Shown one piece after another: positions 4,469 through 5,017 of a stretch of 5,017 nt of DNA (within the stretch, counting starts at the first letter, position 1; every line of letters begins with the position of its first letter). The position numbers and the translations under genes are program-made. The DNA is from Acinetobacter defluvii. Lineage in GTDB: Bacteria > Pseudomonadota > Gammaproteobacteria > Pseudomonadales > Moraxellaceae. Under the pieces are notes generated by a model. That model saw only the letters and a program-made list of their open reading frames with translations. It had not been told where the DNA came from and did no database searches. The stretch spans positions 1 to 5,017 of the forward strand of contig NZ_CP029391.2 in assembly GCF_001704615.3 (NCBI RefSeq). The letters are read 5' to 3'.

Positions 4469-5017
4469 GTGAAAGAAATTCGGCAACAAAAGAAGCAACC
4501 AGAGGTTATTCGAAAGCGCATCCTTGAACAGGCAACTATTCTTGTTTCTCAAAAGGGTATTTCTGGTGTTTCTATTCAAAATATTGCTACAGCAGTAGGT
4601 ATAACAAAAGGGGGGGTATTTCACCATTTCCCGAATAAAAAAAATTTGATAGAAGAAATGTTCAATCAAATAATTCTTGATTTAGATCAAACAGTTGAAT
4701 ACTTGATTAAACGCGATCCAACAGAATATGGTAAATTCACACGAGCTTATATTCATAGTTCTTTTATCCATCAAATAGATGGGGTGGTTTCTGCTTGGTC
4801 AGCGTTATCAATGACTATGATCACAGAGCCTACCTTTAATAAAATTTGGATGGAATGGCTAAAAAATAGATTATCTCAACATGCAGAAACGGATAGTCAT
4901 CCTGATTTAGAGTTACTTCGTTTAGCAGCAGATGGGTTGTGGCTACAAAGTATTACCGGAGTCATTGATGATGAGCAATGTTCAAAATTAGAAGACGATC
5001 TGCTTAATCGAACCTAT
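4469..5017 (+). CDS. TetR/AcrR-family transcriptional regulator (183 codons to the window end, 185 aa on the circle)
   Basis: The N-terminal helix-turn-helix is clear: VSIQNIATAVGITKGGVFHHF (split here as residues 34-44 and 45-54) with the TetR hallmark K-GG-FHHF-NK. The remaining residues, about 60-180, are a helical ligand-binding and dimerisation domain whose ligand is unknown. GTG at 4469 follows the smr TAA with no gap and in the same frame; AGG at 4459-4461 is a fair ribosome site 7 nt upstream. The frame is open to the last base. Continuing at base 1 it reads Leu, Thr, then TAA (7-9), giving 185 aa, normal for the family. It probably represses the smr promoter through the palindrome at 4088-4116 and, being in the same operon, itself. 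Release by an exported drug is likely from the pairing, but unproven. Confidence 0.9.
   Translation, partial: MKEIRQQKKQPEVIRKRILEQATILVSQKGISGVSIQNIATAVGITKGGVFHHFPNKKNLIEEMFNQIILDLDQTVEYLIKRDPTEYGKFTRAYIHSSFIHQIDGVVSAWSALSMTMITEPTFNKIWMEWLKNRLSQHAETDSHPDLELLRLAADGLWLQSITGVIDDEQCSKLEDDLLNRTY

Larger units (their letters stand above)
4013..5017 (+). mobile_element. pdif module carrying an SMR efflux gene and its TetR-family regulator
   Basis: Two oppositely oriented pdif sites, XerD arms inward, enclose about 1 kb with a promoter, a palindromic operator, the smr gene and the tetR-type gene. On the circle the module ends at base 26. Acinetobacter plasmids are known to gain and lose resistance genes as such dif modules by host XerC/XerD action. 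There is no transposase and there are no terminal repeats other than pdif. The segment looks more AT-rich than the mob genes, which fits separate acquisition. Confidence 0.82.

Noticed and set aside
4454..4669. Leftward 71-codon open frame opposite the start of tetR
   Set aside because: It is antisense to the helix-turn-helix coding part of tetR and has no ribosome site or recognisable product.
1..5017. CRISPR array, tRNA or rRNA genes, insertion sequence, toxin-antitoxin or partition genes
   Set aside because: None seen: the only regular tandem repeats are the contiguous iterons without spacers, and no transposase or typical toxin/antitoxin or ParA/ParB frame is present.

Overview
The window looks like one complete small mobilizable plasmid of about 5.0 kb from Acinetobacter (or a close Moraxellaceae relative), opened at an arbitrary point. 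Host clues are the Rep_3-type RepB with its own set of 22-bp iterons, the moderately AT-rich backbone, and two XerC/XerD recombination sites (pdif) of the Acinetobacter type. Two independent joins support circularity. The tetR-type reading frame is open exactly to base 5017 and, read on into base 1, stops after two more codons (TAA at 7-9). The last two bases (AT) joined to the first nine also complete a perfect XerD arm.

Layout. (1) 1-136: half of the junction pdif site, then a strong 32-bp inverted repeat between two convergent genes. (2) 137-2095: an RSF1010-like (MOBQ) mobilization cassette. mobA and a downstream membrane-protein gene (mobB-like, ATGA overlap) run leftward and mobC runs rightward. 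Between them is an oriT with a hairpin (GAA loop) followed by GTAAGTGCGC, the R1162/RSF1010 nick motif. (3) 2092-3314: repB and a small unidentified partner gene (ATGA overlap), leftward. The partner gene's stop overlaps the mobC stop tail to tail. (4) 3330-3560: replication origin, with the repB promoter, an inverted-repeat operator related to the iterons, four 22-bp iterons and an AT-rich phased-repeat segment. (5) 3485-4012: about 530 bp without a gene, holding degenerate repeats, two long-loop inverted repeats and a leftward rho-independent terminator. (6) 4013-5017 plus 1-26: a pdif (dif) module, with two inverted pdif sites whose XerD arms face inward around an SMR multidrug-efflux gene and a TetR-family regulator.

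How it works together. RepB would bind the iterons and repress itself through the related operator. MobA, MobC and the MobB-like protein would form a relaxosome at oriT, but transfer needs a helper plasmid because no type IV secretion genes are present. The efflux module is self-contained: promoter, palindromic operator, smr and tetR lie between the XerD arms, and the tetR stop codon lies inside one XerD arm, so the gene stays intact after Xer strand exchange. No xer, partition or toxin-antitoxin genes are seen; Xer recombinases must come from the host.
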